Shown here piece by piece: positions 15,826 to 22,941 of a DNA stretch of 43,530 bases. Position 1 is the first letter of the stretch, and every line of letters starts with the position of its first letter. The notes under the pieces were generated by a model, which worked only from the letters and a program-made list of their open reading frames with translations, did no database searches and was not told the DNA's origin. Origin of the DNA: an uncultured Methanobrevibacter sp. (GTDB lineage Archaea; Methanobacteriota; Methanobacteria; Methanobacteriales; Methanobacteriaceae); assembly GCF_902788255.1 (NCBI RefSeq), contig NZ_CADAJR010000031.1, forward strand, positions 1-43,530, given 5' to 3'. Both the position numbers and the translations under genes were made by a program.

Positions 15826-16821
15826 ATGAAAAATATTTTAATTAATTTAATTAAAACTAAAATGAAATATTATTTAAATGAATCTCAAATATCTGAACTT
15901 AATCATGCTCTTGAATCAGTATTAAATGATTTTGAGGTTATTAAAAAGGATAAGAATTTAACAATTGATGAATCAAAAGAAAATCATGATTTGGTGGTTA
16001 ATTTTCTTTCAGCTAAACAAATTGAGGGATGTTCAGAAAGAACTATTGCTTATTATAAAACAACTATTTTCAAGATGTTGGGTTCAATTAATTTAAAAAT
16101 TGAAAACATCACTACTGATGATTTGAGAAAATATTTGTCTGACTATAAAGACCAAACTACTGCATCTAAATCAACTATTGACAATATACGTCGTGTTCTT
16201 TCAAGTTTTTTCAGTTGGCTTGAAGATGAGGATTATATTCTTAAAAATCCTGTTCGAAGAATTCATAAGATTAAAACCAGAAAGGTTGTTAAAGAAGTTT
16301 TATCGGATGAAAATTTTGAGATTTTAAGGGACAATTGCAGCAACATTAGGGATTTGGCAATGATTGAGCTTTTGGCTTCAACTGGTATACGTGTGGGTGA
16401 GCTAGTTAATTTGAATATTGATGATGTTTTATTTAATGAACGGGAATGTGTAGTATTGGGTAAAGGAGACTCTGAACGTATTGTTTACTTTGATGCTAAA
16501 ACAAAAATTCATCTGCAAAAATATCTGGCGTCAAGAAAAGATCATAATCCTGCATTATTCGTGTCATTTAAAAAACCTTACAATAGACTTGGGATTAATG
16601 GAGTCGAGAGGAGAATACGTGAACTTGGCAGGGAGGCCAATATTAAAAAAGTGCATCCTCATAAATTCAGAAGAACAATGGCGACTAATGCAATCGATAA
16701 GGGAATGCCGATTGAACAGGTTCAAAAGTTATTGGGTCATGTACAGATTGACACTACTATGCAGTATGCAATGGTTAATCAGAGTAATGTGAAAATAGCT
16801 CATAGGAAGTTCATAGGGTAA
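15826..16821 (+). CDS. Tyrosine recombinase, probable hsdS invertase
   Basis: 331-residue XerC/D-type tyrosine recombinase. The N-terminal core-binding helical domain is at about 55-150 (VNFLSAKQIEGCSERTIAYY). The catalytic domain carries the expected residues: Arg189 (TGIRVGEL), Lys213 in the beta turn (VVLGKGDSER), His279 and Arg282 (HPHKFRRT), His305 (LLGHVQIDTT) and nucleophile Tyr314 (MQYAMV). Ribosome site GGTGAT lies 5 bases before the ATG. It begins only 62 bases beyond the outer hsdS repeat. In bacterial phase-variable type I systems a recombinase in this position inverts hsdS modules, and that role is inferred here. A phage integrase or a housekeeping Xer protein are alternatives; no attachment site or phage gene is visible. 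Confidence 0.92.
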   Translation: MKNILINLIKTKMKYYLNESQISELNHALESVLNDFEVIKKDKNLTIDESKENHDLVVNFLSAKQIEGCSERTIAYYKTTIFKMLGSINLKIENITTDDLRKYLSDYKDQTTASKSTIDNIRRVLSSFFSWLEDEDYILKNPVRRIHKIKTRKVVKEVLSDENFEILRDNCSNIRDLAMIELLASTGIRVGELVNLNIDDVLFNERECVVLGKGDSERIVYFDAKTKIHLQKYLASRKDHNPALFVSFKKPYNRLGINGVERRIRELGREANIKKVHPHKFRRTMATNAIDKGMPIEQVQKLLGHVQIDTTMQYAMVNQSNVKIAHRKFIG

Positions 16822-16861
16822 TTTTAATGGTATTTTATAATAATTTATGGATATTATTTCC

Positions 16862-16924
16862 AAAATCAAAAGAGATAGTAGAAAATATTAACTCCACTCT
16901 TGAAAAAACAACGAATCATACAAG
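16862..16924 (+). pseudogene. Decayed fragment of the small gene at 17297
   Basis: About 63 bases closely match the start of the gene at 17297 (the part encoding IKKEIVEKVNSTLEKNNESY). Two small deletions break the frame: AAAAGAG versus AAAAAAGAG, and a lost base before CAACGAATCATACA. It lies directly after the recombinase and looks like a partial duplicate left by rearrangement. Confidence 0.7.
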
Positions 16925-16950
16925 AGTTATCCCTTAAGCTTTTCAATGTA

Positions 16951-17220
16951 CTATTTGTCATTCATTTCATATGAAAAGGCTTCCTGAGCCATCAAATCAT
17001 TATTGGCCATGAACCATTCCTTGAATATCTCATCGATGATTTCCTTTTCATTGCAATAGACTGTCACCAGCAGTTCATCGAAGCTTCTTGACCGATAATG
17101 GCCCTCAACATTAGATTTGTTGAGTTTTTTAAGGTATTTGGTTGGTTGGAGTTCTTTATAGGGGATATTTTTTTTCAAAAAATTCAAAAATGAATTGGGA
17201 GGCGGCTTAATGTTTAACAA
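16951..17220 (-). CDS. Small hypothetical protein or 5'-truncated remnant
   Basis: 89 codons on the minus strand beginning at a TTG with no ribosome site and no in-frame ATG before residue 70. The C-terminal half (VEGHYRSRSFDELLVTVYCNEKEIIDEIFKEWFMANN) reads like a real acidic/aromatic protein. Its base composition is richer in G and C than the spacer around it. I do not recognise a family. The missing conventional start and its position between a fragment and its intact copy suggest a gene whose 5' end was removed by rearrangement. Confidence 0.4.
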   Translation of the reverse strand: MLNIKPPPNSFLNFLKKNIPYKELQPTKYLKKLNKSNVEGHYRSRSFDELLVTVYCNEKEIIDEIFKEWFMANNDLMAQEAFSYEMNDK

Positions 17221-17296
17221 TAATGTGAATTAAATATATTAATAAAGATGGTTTATTCGCCTTTTGTTTGCTTCAAAAAATTCCGGGGGAGATATC

Positions 17297-17590
17297 ATGA
17301 TAAGTGATGAGGAAAAAGATAAAATCAAAAAAGAGATAGTGGAAAAAGTTAACTCCACTTTGGAGAAAAACAACGAATCATACAGGATGGATCAGGTAAA
17401 CATTCTCAAAACCAGTGATACTGTTAAGTTCATGGGAAATTACCGTGTCTATGACAGAAAAAACTATCAATCTGTCTCAAATGAAATCAATACTTTCCTA
17501 AAGCAGTACGGAAATGTTGACATCAAGTCCAAAAAAATCAGGGACAGCGGAATGAAGTTTACAACAGTAAGCTTTAACTTTGAGCTATAA
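17297..17590 (+). CDS. Small conserved-looking hypothetical protein
   Basis: 97 residues from the ATG at 17297, preceded by GGGGGAGATATC, a strong ribosome site. Basic and acidic residues alternate in the N-terminal helix (SDEEKDKIKKEIVEKVNSTL). The C-terminal part (NYRVYDRKNYQSVSNEINTFLKQYGNVDIKSKKIRDSGMKFTTVSFNFEL) looks like a small alpha/beta domain. No signal peptide, membrane segment or cysteine is present. I cannot name a family. A broken copy of its first third lies 430 bases upstream, showing past duplication at this site. Confidence 0.65.
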   Translation: MISDEEKDKIKKEIVEKVNSTLEKNNESYRMDQVNILKTSDTVKFMGNYRVYDRKNYQSVSNEINTFLKQYGNVDIKSKKIRDSGMKFTTVSFNFEL

Positions 17591-17703
17591 CATTTTTTAA
17601 ATCTCTTTTTTTATTTTTCCCTGACACTTGGGGAAATATTTGTTTTACTTTTTTTCATAACATTAAACATAATCTATATTAATGCTGCAGATTAGTGATT
17701 TAA

Positions 17704-17895
17704 ATTGACAAAATTGCAAACTTCACAGACTATGACCACGCAACCCATGGTGTCAGTGAAGTCATAAAAGCAGACGGAAAAGAATACATCGTAGCAATCT
17801 GGGCAAAAGACTCAAGCAACATAAAAAACAATGACCTAATGTCCAAATTAAACGAATTCAACAAAAACAACAAAGTGGAAGCTGTTGCATTCTAA
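17704..17895 (+). pseudogene. 3' remnant of an unidentified gene
   Basis: An open frame of 63 codons follows directly after a TAA and has no ATG, GTG or TTG start and no ribosome site. It still reads as protein (IDKIANFTDYDHATHGVSEV, KADGKEYIVAIWAKDSS, LNEFNKNNKVEAVAF). The C-ending codons (AAC, GAC, ATC) differ from the neighbouring spacer and resemble well-expressed genes here. It appears to be the C-terminal end of a larger, probably secreted or small beta-rich protein. The rest of 17591-17932 is T-rich spacer with no other feature seen. Confidence 0.55.
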
Positions 17896-17932
17896 GATGC
17901 AATAACATCTACTTAAACTCTTTTTTTTTAAA

Positions 17933-18547
17933 TTATTTTTGAGCAATAACTACCAGAATATAATCATTTGGCTTAACGCTACTTTTCACACTCTTGAAAC
18001 CTGCATCAAGAAGATATTCTTCCAGTTCCTCCGGAGTGTATACGCTCATTCCCTCAACTGTGGCCAGCCATTTTTCATCATCGGGATGGTTGCCGTCGGT
18101 TCCAAGAGCTATCATGAACTGTCCTCCTGGTTTGATTATTCTTGCCACTTCCTTGAATGTTTTCCTTATTTCTGGCCAGAAGTAAACGGTTTCAAAGGCA
18201 GATGCCAAATCATAGCTTTCATCGTCAATCGGCATGTCGCACACATCGGCCTGCATGATTTTACATCTTTCATTGTCCACCGCATCCTGGTTTTGTCTTA
18301 TTGATGCGGCAACTGATACTTCGGAATAGTCAAGTCCGTCAACACTGTTTGAAGTAAGCTTTAAAAACTTTTCAATGTTTACTCCGCCGCCGCAACCGAT
18401 GTCCAATATCCTGTCGTTTTTGCCAACTTCAAGGCATTCGAATGCATATTCGGAGATTTCCTGATGGTTCTCGTTCATGTTTTCAATGGTCTCGTAGCCC
18501 TCTTCTCCGTGGGGTTTCATGCATTGAGTGATCTTTTCCGCTACCAT
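17933..18547 (-). CDS. Class I SAM-dependent methyltransferase
   Basis: 204 residues from the ATG at 18547 (ribosome site AAAAGG upstream; an in-frame TTG at 18553 is less likely). Rossmann-type methyltransferase: motif I ILDIGCGGGVNIEKFL near 48-63, acidic motif VDGLDYSE at the end of strand 2, ADVCDMPIDDESYDLASAFETVYFWPE (motif II/III), and the post-motif RIIKPGGQFMIALG. It resembles the UbiE/Methyltransf_11 group. The substrate cannot be told; small-molecule substrates are usual. It is divergent from the adjacent substrate-binding protein gene, with 50 bases between the starts, so regulation may be shared. Confidence 0.88.
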   Translation of the reverse strand: MVAEKITQCMKPHGEEGYETIENMNENHQEISEYAFECLEVGKNDRILDIGCGGGVNIEKFLKLTSNSVDGLDYSEVSVAASIRQNQDAVDNERCKIMQADVCDMPIDDESYDLASAFETVYFWPEIRKTFKEVARIIKPGGQFMIALGTDGNHPDDEKWLATVEGMSVYTPEELEEYLLDAGFKSVKSSVKPNDYILVVIAQK

Positions 18548-18597
18548 AATCAAAACCTTTTAATCATTTCTTTAATATAATTATTATTGGTGATTAA

Positions 18598-19536
18598 ATG
18601 GATAATAAAGTTATCGCAATTATTATTGCAATTATCGTTATTGTTATTGCCGGAGGATATTTCCTTTTGGGAGGTTCAGGCGATACTGTAACAATCGGGT
18701 ATCTGCCTTCTGATCACGATGCGGCATTGTTTGTTGCAGACGCTCAGGGCAAATACAAGGAAAATGGAATCAATACCAAACTGGTACAGTTCAACAATGG
18801 TGGAGATTTGATGACTGCAATGGCAAGCGGTGAAGTTGATGTGGGTTATGTTGGAATCACACCGGTTCTTTCATCAATTGCCAAAGGAGTTCCGGTCAAG
18901 GTAATTTCCGCCGCACAGACTGAAGGGTCAGGAATCGTCGTTGCCAAAGACTCAGGAATTAACGATGTTTCCGATTTGGCTGGCAAAAAGATAGCAACAC
19001 CGGGTGAGGCTTCAATCCAGCACATGCTGTTGACCTACTACCTTGAGCAGAATGGAATGAAAATCTCTGATTTGAAGGTTTCAGCAATGAAGGTTCCTTC
19101 AATGAATGATGCTCTCAAAACCGGAAAGATTGACGGTATGATAACATTTGAGCCTTATGTGACTATTGCTGAGAAAAACGGTGCTACCGTCCTTGCAGGT
19201 TCAAAGGACATACTGCCTGAGCATCCATGCTGTGTTGTTGTGGCAACAGACAAGTTCCTTGAAAACAAGCCGAACGAGACCCAAAAGATATTGGAAATCC
19301 ATGAAAACGCAACAAAATTCATTAATGAAAAACCTGATGAGGCTGCGGAAATGCTTCCAAGTGACATTGTAAGTGATGTTGAGGTTGAAAAGACTTCAAT
19401 GGCAAGTTTCCCATTCATATCAGGTTTGAATGATACCTACAAACAGGATGTAATGGACTTTATGAACCTGGAAGTTAAGTTGGGTGTTTTAAAAGATCCT
19501 TTATCACAGGATAAGATTTTCTGGAAAGGCAGTTAA
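18598..19536 (+). CDS. ABC transporter substrate-binding protein (NMT1/SsuA-like), membrane-anchored
   Basis: 312 residues. It has an N-terminal hydrophobic anchor (VIAIIIAIIVIVIAGGYFLL) without an obvious cleavage site. A type 2 periplasmic-binding fold follows, of the nitrate/sulfonate/taurine group: TIGYLPSDHDAALFVADAQG, FNNGGDLMTAMASGEVDVGYVG, KVISAAQTEGSGIVV, and DALKTGKIDGMITFEPYV. The ligand is unknown. A shared HPCCVVVA with two adjacent cysteines is unusual. A close paralog lies at 25910. No permease or ATPase gene is in the window, so either these proteins feed a transporter encoded elsewhere or they serve as receptors. Ribosome site GGTGATTAA overlaps the approach to the ATG. Confidence 0.88.
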   Translation: MDNKVIAIIIAIIVIVIAGGYFLLGGSGDTVTIGYLPSDHDAALFVADAQGKYKENGINTKLVQFNNGGDLMTAMASGEVDVGYVGITPVLSSIAKGVPVKVISAAQTEGSGIVVAKDSGINDVSDLAGKKIATPGEASIQHMLLTYYLEQNGMKISDLKVSAMKVPSMNDALKTGKIDGMITFEPYVTIAEKNGATVLAGSKDILPEHPCCVVVATDKFLENKPNETQKILEIHENATKFINEKPDEAAEMLPSDIVSDVEVEKTSMASFPFISGLNDTYKQDVMDFMNLEVKLGVLKDPLSQDKIFWKGS

Positions 19537-19560
19537 ATCTGCCTTTTTTCTATTTTTTTT
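19525..19560 (+). terminator. Hairpin terminator after the first substrate-binding protein
   Basis: AAAGGCAG (19525-19532) and CTGCCTTT (19539-19546) form a perfect 8-bp stem around the stop codon, followed by a long T run. It resembles an intrinsic terminator. Confidence 0.75.
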
Positions 19561-19783
19561 GCTGCTTGTGTCTTATTTTCTTGACTGATTACATCATGTC
19601 AATGTTATAATTGTATATTGTCAAGTATTTAGGTAATGCTAAACTGTATAAATTTTTTTAACTATATTCTCATTTTGTAAAATTTTGATTTTAAAATTTA
19701 TTAAATTGTATAACTATTTATATAATGAAAGTTAAATAATCAATTAACTATTTTTAATAGTTCAAAAAGTAGAGGTTAAGAAA
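19561..19783 (+). promoter_or_regulatory. Promoter region of the adhesin-like gene
   Basis: AT-rich spacer. A TATA-like ATTTATATAAT lies at about 19716-19726, giving a leader of roughly 30 bases. AGAGGTTAAGAAA before the ATG is a good ribosome site. Nothing else recognised. Confidence 0.4.
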
Positions 19784-22021
19784 ATGAAAGTTACAAAAAA
19801 ACTACTTCTTGTTGCTTTGCTACTTTCTTTAATATTGTCCATAGGAGCGGTAACGGCCCAGGACAATATAACTTTCGAGAAAAGCAACTTACAAGACATT
19901 TCAACAGAAACAATTAATCAGATTGATGAACAGACTTCTTCTGATGATGTTCTCAATGAAAATAATGAAGATAACAAATTAAAAGAGGACGTCGTCAGAG
20001 CATATGAGTTTTCAGATATTCAAAGTTGGATAAACTCCGCTAGCGAAGGAGAAACAATTTATCTCAACGGCGAGTATTATTCAAATTCAGGAAACCCAAT
20101 TGATGTAACAAAAAATAACATAACCCTAATTGGGGGCTCACAGTCAAACCCTAACTCAATAGCCACACTGGATGCGAATGGAATATCAAGCATAATGAAT
20201 ATTGCCGCAAGCAATGTGGTTATAAAGGGCATCAAATTCATAAATGGATATGCGCCAATAATTCAGAAGTATAATATGCATGAGGGGAGTTATTATAATG
20301 AGAGTACAGATGTTGGTGCTATTGACATAACCGGTTCAAACTGTAAAATAATGTCCTGCAGTTTTATAAATAATGCTGCAACCCAAGATGCAGGAGCCAT
20401 TAAAATAGGACAATTTACCGCAAATAACATAATAGATGAATGTGTTTTTGAAGATAATAATGCAAGAGCGGGTGGTGCTATTCTTATACGGGGTGATAAT
20501 GTTTCCGTATTGAACTCTAATTTCACCAATAATTTTGCATCAAGTGGCGGAACAATTGAATCAAGTGGTAGGAATGCAATTATTGACAATTGCAATTTTA
20601 TCAACAATTATGCATATTTTGATGGGGGAGCAATAGGAGTATCTGGTTTCAATTCCACTATAATTAACTCCAACTTCATCAACAGTTCATGTAATCGTGA
20701 TGGGGGAGCAATTTCCATTAATAGAGATAACATTACCGTAAAATCCAATAAATTCATTGATAGTCATTCCACAAGAAACGGTGGTGCAATTTATATTTTT
20801 GATAATAACAATTGTGTTGTCGAAAACAATAGATTTCTTAACAGCACTGCTGGTGACGGTGCCGATATTTGGATAAAAGGAATGAACAATCAGATTTTAA
20901 GCAATTCTTTTTATGGTCCTATGGGAGTCTATGAAGACAATCCCGGCAGTGCCATTATCGAAAACAATGCTGAAAATGTTGAATTCTATTCAATAAATGT
21001 TAACTCATCGATTGTCGATTTTGTCGGCAGGACAATTCAGATTCCAATCTATATTACTGATATCTTAGACACTCCGGTCTCCGGAACAGTGACCTTATAT
21101 GGTTGGGGCGACCAGACACTGGTGGGCGGAAAGGCAATGTTTATCATCAATCTGCCGTCAACTCCAACAGTTTTAAAATCCTATGTGAAATATGGGGATG
21201 AAATAAAAAACATCACAATTGAAAGCATTGCCCATGATTCAATTGAAAGCATCTCTCAAAATGCTAATGATGATATTATCGTCAAGCTTTCATCTGGTGC
21301 TACAGGCACTATTATAGTAAACATCAACGGAGTTAACTATATTGCTGATGCGGTAAACGGAACCGCCACAGTCAGACCTAAAGGTTTGGTTAACGGAGAA
21401 TACACTGCTATTGTGTTATATTCCGGTGATGATGAGTATTCTAATGAATGGAGCATTATCCCAATCAACATTACACAGTCTCCAGTCTATAAGCTAACTC
21501 AAAACAAGGACATTAATGTCATGTACAGCGGCAAGGCATCATATAAAGTACTGGTTATGAAGGATGGTAAGCCGGTTGCAGGCGAAAATGTTGTAATCAG
21601 CTTCAACGGCAAGAACAACAATGTCAAAACCGATGCAAATGGATATGCAACCCTGAACCTTGACACAGGCATCAAGCCTGGATCATACAATGTCAAAACC
21701 ACTTATAATGGTGTAAGCGCAACCAACAAGGTCAACATTAAACAGATTATAAAAGCATCAGACAAAAAGGTCAAAAAGTCTGCCAAGACCACTAAAGTCA
21801 AGATTTCCCTGAGCAAGGTTGACGGCAAGTATCTGAAAGGCAAGACCCTGAAAGTCAAGTTCAACGGCAAGACTTATAAGGTCAAAACCAACAGCAAGGG
21901 CGTTGGAATATGGAAAGTTAAAAAATCCATGGTTAAAAAGCTTAAAGTCGGCAAAAAGGTTAAATATACAATAACTTATGGCAAGGACGCCTTAACCAAG
22001 AAATTAATCATAAAAAAATAG
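19784..22021 (+). CDS. Secreted adhesin-like protein with right-handed beta-helix and Ig-like repeats
   Basis: 745 residues. It has a classic signal peptide (MKVTKKLLLVALLLSLILSIGAVTA, cut near residue 26). An Asn/acidic linker precedes a parallel beta-helix at about 85-420 with repeated rungs such as CVFEDNNARAGGAI, NFTNNFASSGGTIES and NFINNYAYFDGGAIG. About 430-570 is Ig-like. About 575-665 is a second Ig-like/carboxypeptidase-regulatory-like domain (VLVMKDGKPVAGENVVISFNG). The end (about 670-745) is very Lys-rich (KTLKVKFNGKTYKVKTNSKG) and could bind the acidic cell wall. Large families of such proteins are known from Methanobrevibacter and are thought to act at the cell surface in attachment. 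No membrane anchor is seen at the C-terminus. It lies between the two substrate-binding protein genes. Confidence 0.9.
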   Translation: MKVTKKLLLVALLLSLILSIGAVTAQDNITFEKSNLQDISTETINQIDEQTSSDDVLNENNEDNKLKEDVVRAYEFSDIQSWINSASEGETIYLNGEYYSNSGNPIDVTKNNITLIGGSQSNPNSIATLDANGISSIMNIAASNVVIKGIKFINGYAPIIQKYNMHEGSYYNESTDVGAIDITGSNCKIMSCSFINNAATQDAGAIKIGQFTANNIIDECVFEDNNARAGGAILIRGDNVSVLNSNFTNNFASSGGTIESSGRNAIIDNCNFINNYAYFDGGAIGVSGFNSTIINSNFINSSCNRDGGAISINRDNITVKSNKFIDSHSTRNGGAIYIFDNNNCVVENNRFLNSTAGDGADIWIKGMNNQILSNSFYGPMGVYEDNPGSAIIENNAENVEFYSINVNSSIVDFVGRTIQIPIYITDILDTPVSGTVTLYGWGDQTLVGGKAMFIINLPSTPTVLKSYVKYGDEIKNITIESIAHDSIESISQNANDDIIVKLSSGATGTIIVNINGVNYIADAVNGTATVRPKGLVNGEYTAIVLYSGDDEYSNEWSIIPINITQSPVYKLTQNKDINVMYSGKASYKVLVMKDGKPVAGENVVISFNGKNNNVKTDANGYATLNLDTGIKPGSYNVKTTYNGVSATNKVNIKQIIKASDKKVKKSAKTTKVKISLSKVDGKYLKGKTLKVKFNGKTYKVKTNSKGVGIWKVKKSMVKKLKVGKKVKYTITYGKDALTKKLIIKK

Positions 22022-22053
22022 GGATTTTCATCCCCCTTTTTCTTCTTTTTTTT
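22021..22053 (+). terminator. Short hairpin and T-tract after the adhesin gene
   Basis: GGGATTTTCATCCC forms a 4-bp stem, followed by CC and a long run of T. The same GGGATTTTCATCC loop occurs after the gene at 43033. Confidence 0.5.
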
Positions 22054-22065
22054 AGCAAATTTTTA

Positions 22066-22140
22066 TATACTATAAAATTCTATATAACATATGTTATCGC
22101 AATATAACAATTGTGATAAACCAATGAGGGAGGATAATAT
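22066..22140 (+). promoter_or_regulatory. Promoter and candidate operators of the amidotransferase-GCS2-GshA operon
   Basis: TATA-like TTTATATACTATAA lies near 22066-22079. Just downstream, over the expected transcription start, is the perfect 14-bp palindrome ATAACATATGTTAT (22084-22097). A second, slightly imperfect copy ATAACAATTGTGAT follows at 22104-22117. The placement suits a repressor. GGGAGG eight bases before the ATG is a strong ribosome site. Confidence 0.5.
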
Positions 22141-22941
22141 ATGTGTGAAATTTTTTGTTTTAATTCTAATACGCCAAAACAAGTAAATAAGTGCCTTGAA
22201 TGTTTTTACGAACACTCTGATGAACATCCACATGGATGGGGATTGGCAACTATGCAATCCGATGAATTTATTATACAAAAAGAGCCGGTAAAAGCAACAT
22301 GTAGCAAACACTTAAAGGATATATTATCCAATCCCATTGTTGGAAAGAATGTGTTCGCTCACATCAGGTTAGCTACGGTTGGTGAAATCATATCTCCCAA
22401 TTGCCACCCATTTACCGAAGCAGATGATAACAACAGATCATGGATGTTAATTCATAATGGAACCATTTTTGATTATCCTGAACTTGACAAATACAAAGAT
22501 AAGGAGAATGGGGACACTGATTCTGAGCGAATACTATTATACATTATAGACAAGGTGAATGAGTTTGAAAGCGCAAAAGGCGCACCATCAACCATAAAGG
22601 AACGCTTCAATCTATTGGCCGGGATAATATCAGACTTATCAAAAAACAACAAGCTCAACATAATGATTTACGATGGGGATTTGACCTACATCCACTCTAA
22701 CATGAGGGAATCATTGTACTACCTTAAAAATGATGATGGATTTTTGGTGGCTTCAACTCCTGTAAATGATGATGAGGACTGGAAGGAAGTTGAGATGAAC
22801 AAGCTGTTCGGTTTGATTGACGGCAATATCGTGTTTGAAAGCGAGGAACATGATAATGAATTCATTTTCACAGAATTTCATGAAAAGGCAATTGAAGAAT
22901 TTTTGAAAACAGTAAATCAGGATGGTAATGATGATCAATAA
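22141..22941 (+). CDS. Class II glutamine amidotransferase-like hydrolase (EgtC/YafJ type)
   Basis: 266 residues beginning MC, so Cys2 becomes the N-terminal nucleophile after Met removal. The other class II amidotransferase features are present: HPHGWGLA, the Arg-bearing FAHIRLATVG, SPNCHPF, the oxyanion block MLIHNGTI, and GDTDSERIL. It has no synthetase domain, as in EgtC, which removes a gamma-glutamyl group during ergothioneine synthesis, and as in YafJ-like proteins. It is the first gene of a three-gene operon: the next gene overlaps it by 20 bases. Next to two glutamate-cysteine-ligase-type genes, a gamma-glutamyl hydrolase role is more likely than ammonia supply. That is inference; the substrate is unknown. 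Confidence 0.87.
   Translation: MCEIFCFNSNTPKQVNKCLECFYEHSDEHPHGWGLATMQSDEFIIQKEPVKATCSKHLKDILSNPIVGKNVFAHIRLATVGEIISPNCHPFTEADDNNRSWMLIHNGTIFDYPELDKYKDKENGDTDSERILLYIIDKVNEFESAKGAPSTIKERFNLLAGIISDLSKNNKLNIMIYDGDLTYIHSNMRESLYYLKNDDGFLVASTPVNDDEDWKEVEMNKLFGLIDGNIVFESEEHDNEFIFTEFHEKAIEEFLKTVNQDGNDDQ

Noticed and set aside
15826-16821. Recombinase as a prophage or integrative-element integrase
   Set aside because: No phage structural gene, tRNA target or paired attachment repeat is visible, while hsdS repeats in both orientations are adjacent. Inversion of hsdS is the better explanation.
18598-19536. Taurine or nitrate binding as the named function of the substrate-binding proteins
   Set aside because: Family membership alone does not give the ligand, and no transporter or metabolic gene beside them decides it.
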